DNA of 64,000 nt from Pseudoalteromonas sp. A601 (GTDB lineage Bacteria > Pseudomonadota > Gammaproteobacteria > Enterobacterales > Alteromonadaceae): positions 1-64,000 of the forward strand of contig NZ_MXQF01000004.1 of NCBI RefSeq assembly GCF_002165575.1, given 5' to 3'. Numbering within the stretch: position 1 is the stretch's first letter; each line of letters starts with the position of its first letter. The notes under the pieces are model-generated. The model searched no databases, had not been told where the DNA came from, and saw only the letters and a program-made list of their open reading frames with translations. Made by a program: the position numbers and the translations under genes. Of this stretch, positions 63,153 through 64,000 are shown one piece after another.

Positions 63153-64000
63153 TTATATAGTAACGACTATCCGCCCGTTAATTTCACCCTTTAACATATC
63201 GTCAAAAATGTCATTAATATCATCAAGGCGTTTTTCTTCAATAATGGCTTTAACCTTACCCTCTGCTGCAAACTCTAAACATTCTTGTAAATCTTTACGC
63301 GTGCCAACAATTGAGCCAACCACTGAAACCCCGTTTAACACAGTATCAAAAATCGGCAGTGGCATTTCCTCTGGCGGCAGGCCAACTAGTACACATTTAC
63401 CACCGCGTCGTACACTTTTATAGGCTTGCTCAAAACCAGGCTTTGAAACCGCTGTACATACAACTGCATGCGCGCCCCCTACTTTTTCAAAAATAGCTTC
63501 ACTAGGTACGCACTGTTTAAAATCAAGTGTTATGTCTGCACCAAGCTCAGTAGCTAAATCAAGCTTCTCTTTTCCTGTATCAACCGCAATAACATTTAAG
63601 CCCATGGCCTTTGCATACTGCACTGCAAGGTGCCCCAATCCTCCAACACCAACAATAGCAACCCACTGCCCAGGTTTTGCTTCTGATACTTTTAATGCTT
63701 TATAAGTGGTCACACCCGCGCAAAATAGTGGGGCTGCTTCGGCAAAGCCTAAACCGTCAGGAATTTTAACCACATAATCACCATGGGCTAAACAATACTC
63801 AGCATAACCGCCATCAATTGAATACCCTGTATTATGCTGTGACAAACACAGTGTTTCTTTACCATCTAAACAAAATTCGCAGTGCCCACACGCACTGTAA
63901 AGCCAAGGCACACCGACCCTATCACCCACTTTTAAATGATGGATATTACTGCCCAACTGTTCAATAACCCCCACTCCCTCATGCCCCGGCACTAACGGCA
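63153..64000 (-). CDS. adhP: Zinc alcohol dehydrogenase, AdhP-type (5' end outside the window)
   Basis: The C-terminal 282 or so residues of a medium-chain zinc alcohol dehydrogenase; the frame runs off the right edge with Pro-Leu-Val-Pro-Gly-His-Glu-Gly, about 55 residues into the normal protein. The structural zinc loop (Cys-Gly-His-Cys-Glu-Phe-Cys) and the NAD-binding Gly-Val-Gly-Gly-Leu-Gly-His are intact. AdhP members oxidise short-chain alcohols; the substrate here is not tested. Confidence 0.92.
   Translation of the reverse strand, partial: PLVPGHEGVGVIEQLGSNIHHLKVGDRVGVPWLYSACGHCEFCLDGKETLCLSQHNTGYSIDGGYAEYCLAHGDYVVKIPDGLGFAEAAPLFCAGVTTYKALKVSEAKPGQWVAIVGVGGLGHLAVQYAKAMGLNVIAVDTGKEKLDLATELGADITLDFKQCVPSEAIFEKVGGAHAVVCTAVSKPGFEQAYKSVRRGGKCVLVGLPPEEMPLPIFDTVLNGVSVVGSIVGTRKDLQECLEFAAEGKVKAIIEEKRLDDINDIFDDMLKGEINGRIVVTI

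Noticed and set aside
5..64000. CRISPR arrays, tRNA, rRNA, IS elements
   Set aside because: No regularly spaced identical repeats with unique spacers, no cloverleaf and no transposase were seen on reading both strands. The iterons are too short and closely spaced for CRISPR.

Overview
The window is chromosomal DNA of an AT-rich marine gammaproteobacterium, most like Pseudoalteromonas or a close Alteromonadales relative. Pointers are the six-gene DUF3450-TtpC-ExbB-ExbD-TonB-TPR energy-transduction operon, several large TonB-dependent receptors, a UmuDC pair under a LexA box, a DUF885 lipoprotein, and the overall protein style. The genus is inferred from gene content, not from a marker gene. 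No rRNA, tRNA, IS element or CRISPR array was found.

Layout. 1-4134: a DUF5677 protein, a patatin-like lipase and an alanine/glycine:cation symporter. 4424-9961: a six-gene operon built around an FtsK/SpoIIIE-type ATPase with three RecA-like regions (EccC-like), two 89-residue helical proteins, two coiled-coil proteins and a tail-anchored coiled-coil protein. It looks like a diderm cousin of type VII secretion or an undescribed FtsK-based machine. 10300-21000: ordinary genes (second patatin, LLM oxidoreductase, siderophore-interacting protein facing a MarR regulator, umuDC, small hypotheticals, a voltage-gated cation channel with an acidic filter, asd, ppk2). 21102-27971: a TonB-dependent receptor next to a 1369-residue lipoprotein made of three tandem copies of one domain.

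28202-43962: an integrated mobile element of about 15.8 kb. A 12-bp direct repeat marks the ends, and joining the flanks rebuilds a clean rho-independent terminator, so the element appears to have inserted into the terminator of the TonB operon. It carries a long tyrosine recombinase, an iteron array beside a winged-helix protein, a serine recombinase, a lone phage tape-measure protein with small partner genes, KilA-N-like and ribbon-helix-helix-like proteins, and a family-A-like polymerase. No capsid, portal or terminase gene was recognised. It resembles a phage satellite or a phage-plasmid hybrid. It also has long non-coding stretches full of small hairpins followed by purine-rich, Shine-Dalgarno-like tracts.

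44011-64000: the TonB2-type operon, a 2-keto-4-pentenoate hydratase-like enzyme, a DsbA-like protein, a diguanylate cyclase and a chemoreceptor, a FucP-type sugar transporter with LacI-type palindromes, a SPOUT methyltransferase with YcgN, a frameshifted DUF885 lipoprotein, an amidohydrolase, a TonB-dependent siderophore receptor, and the 3' part of an AdhP-type alcohol dehydrogenase cut by the window edge. The TonB complex is the likely energy source for the two receptors here, and the siderophore-interacting protein would release iron from what they import.
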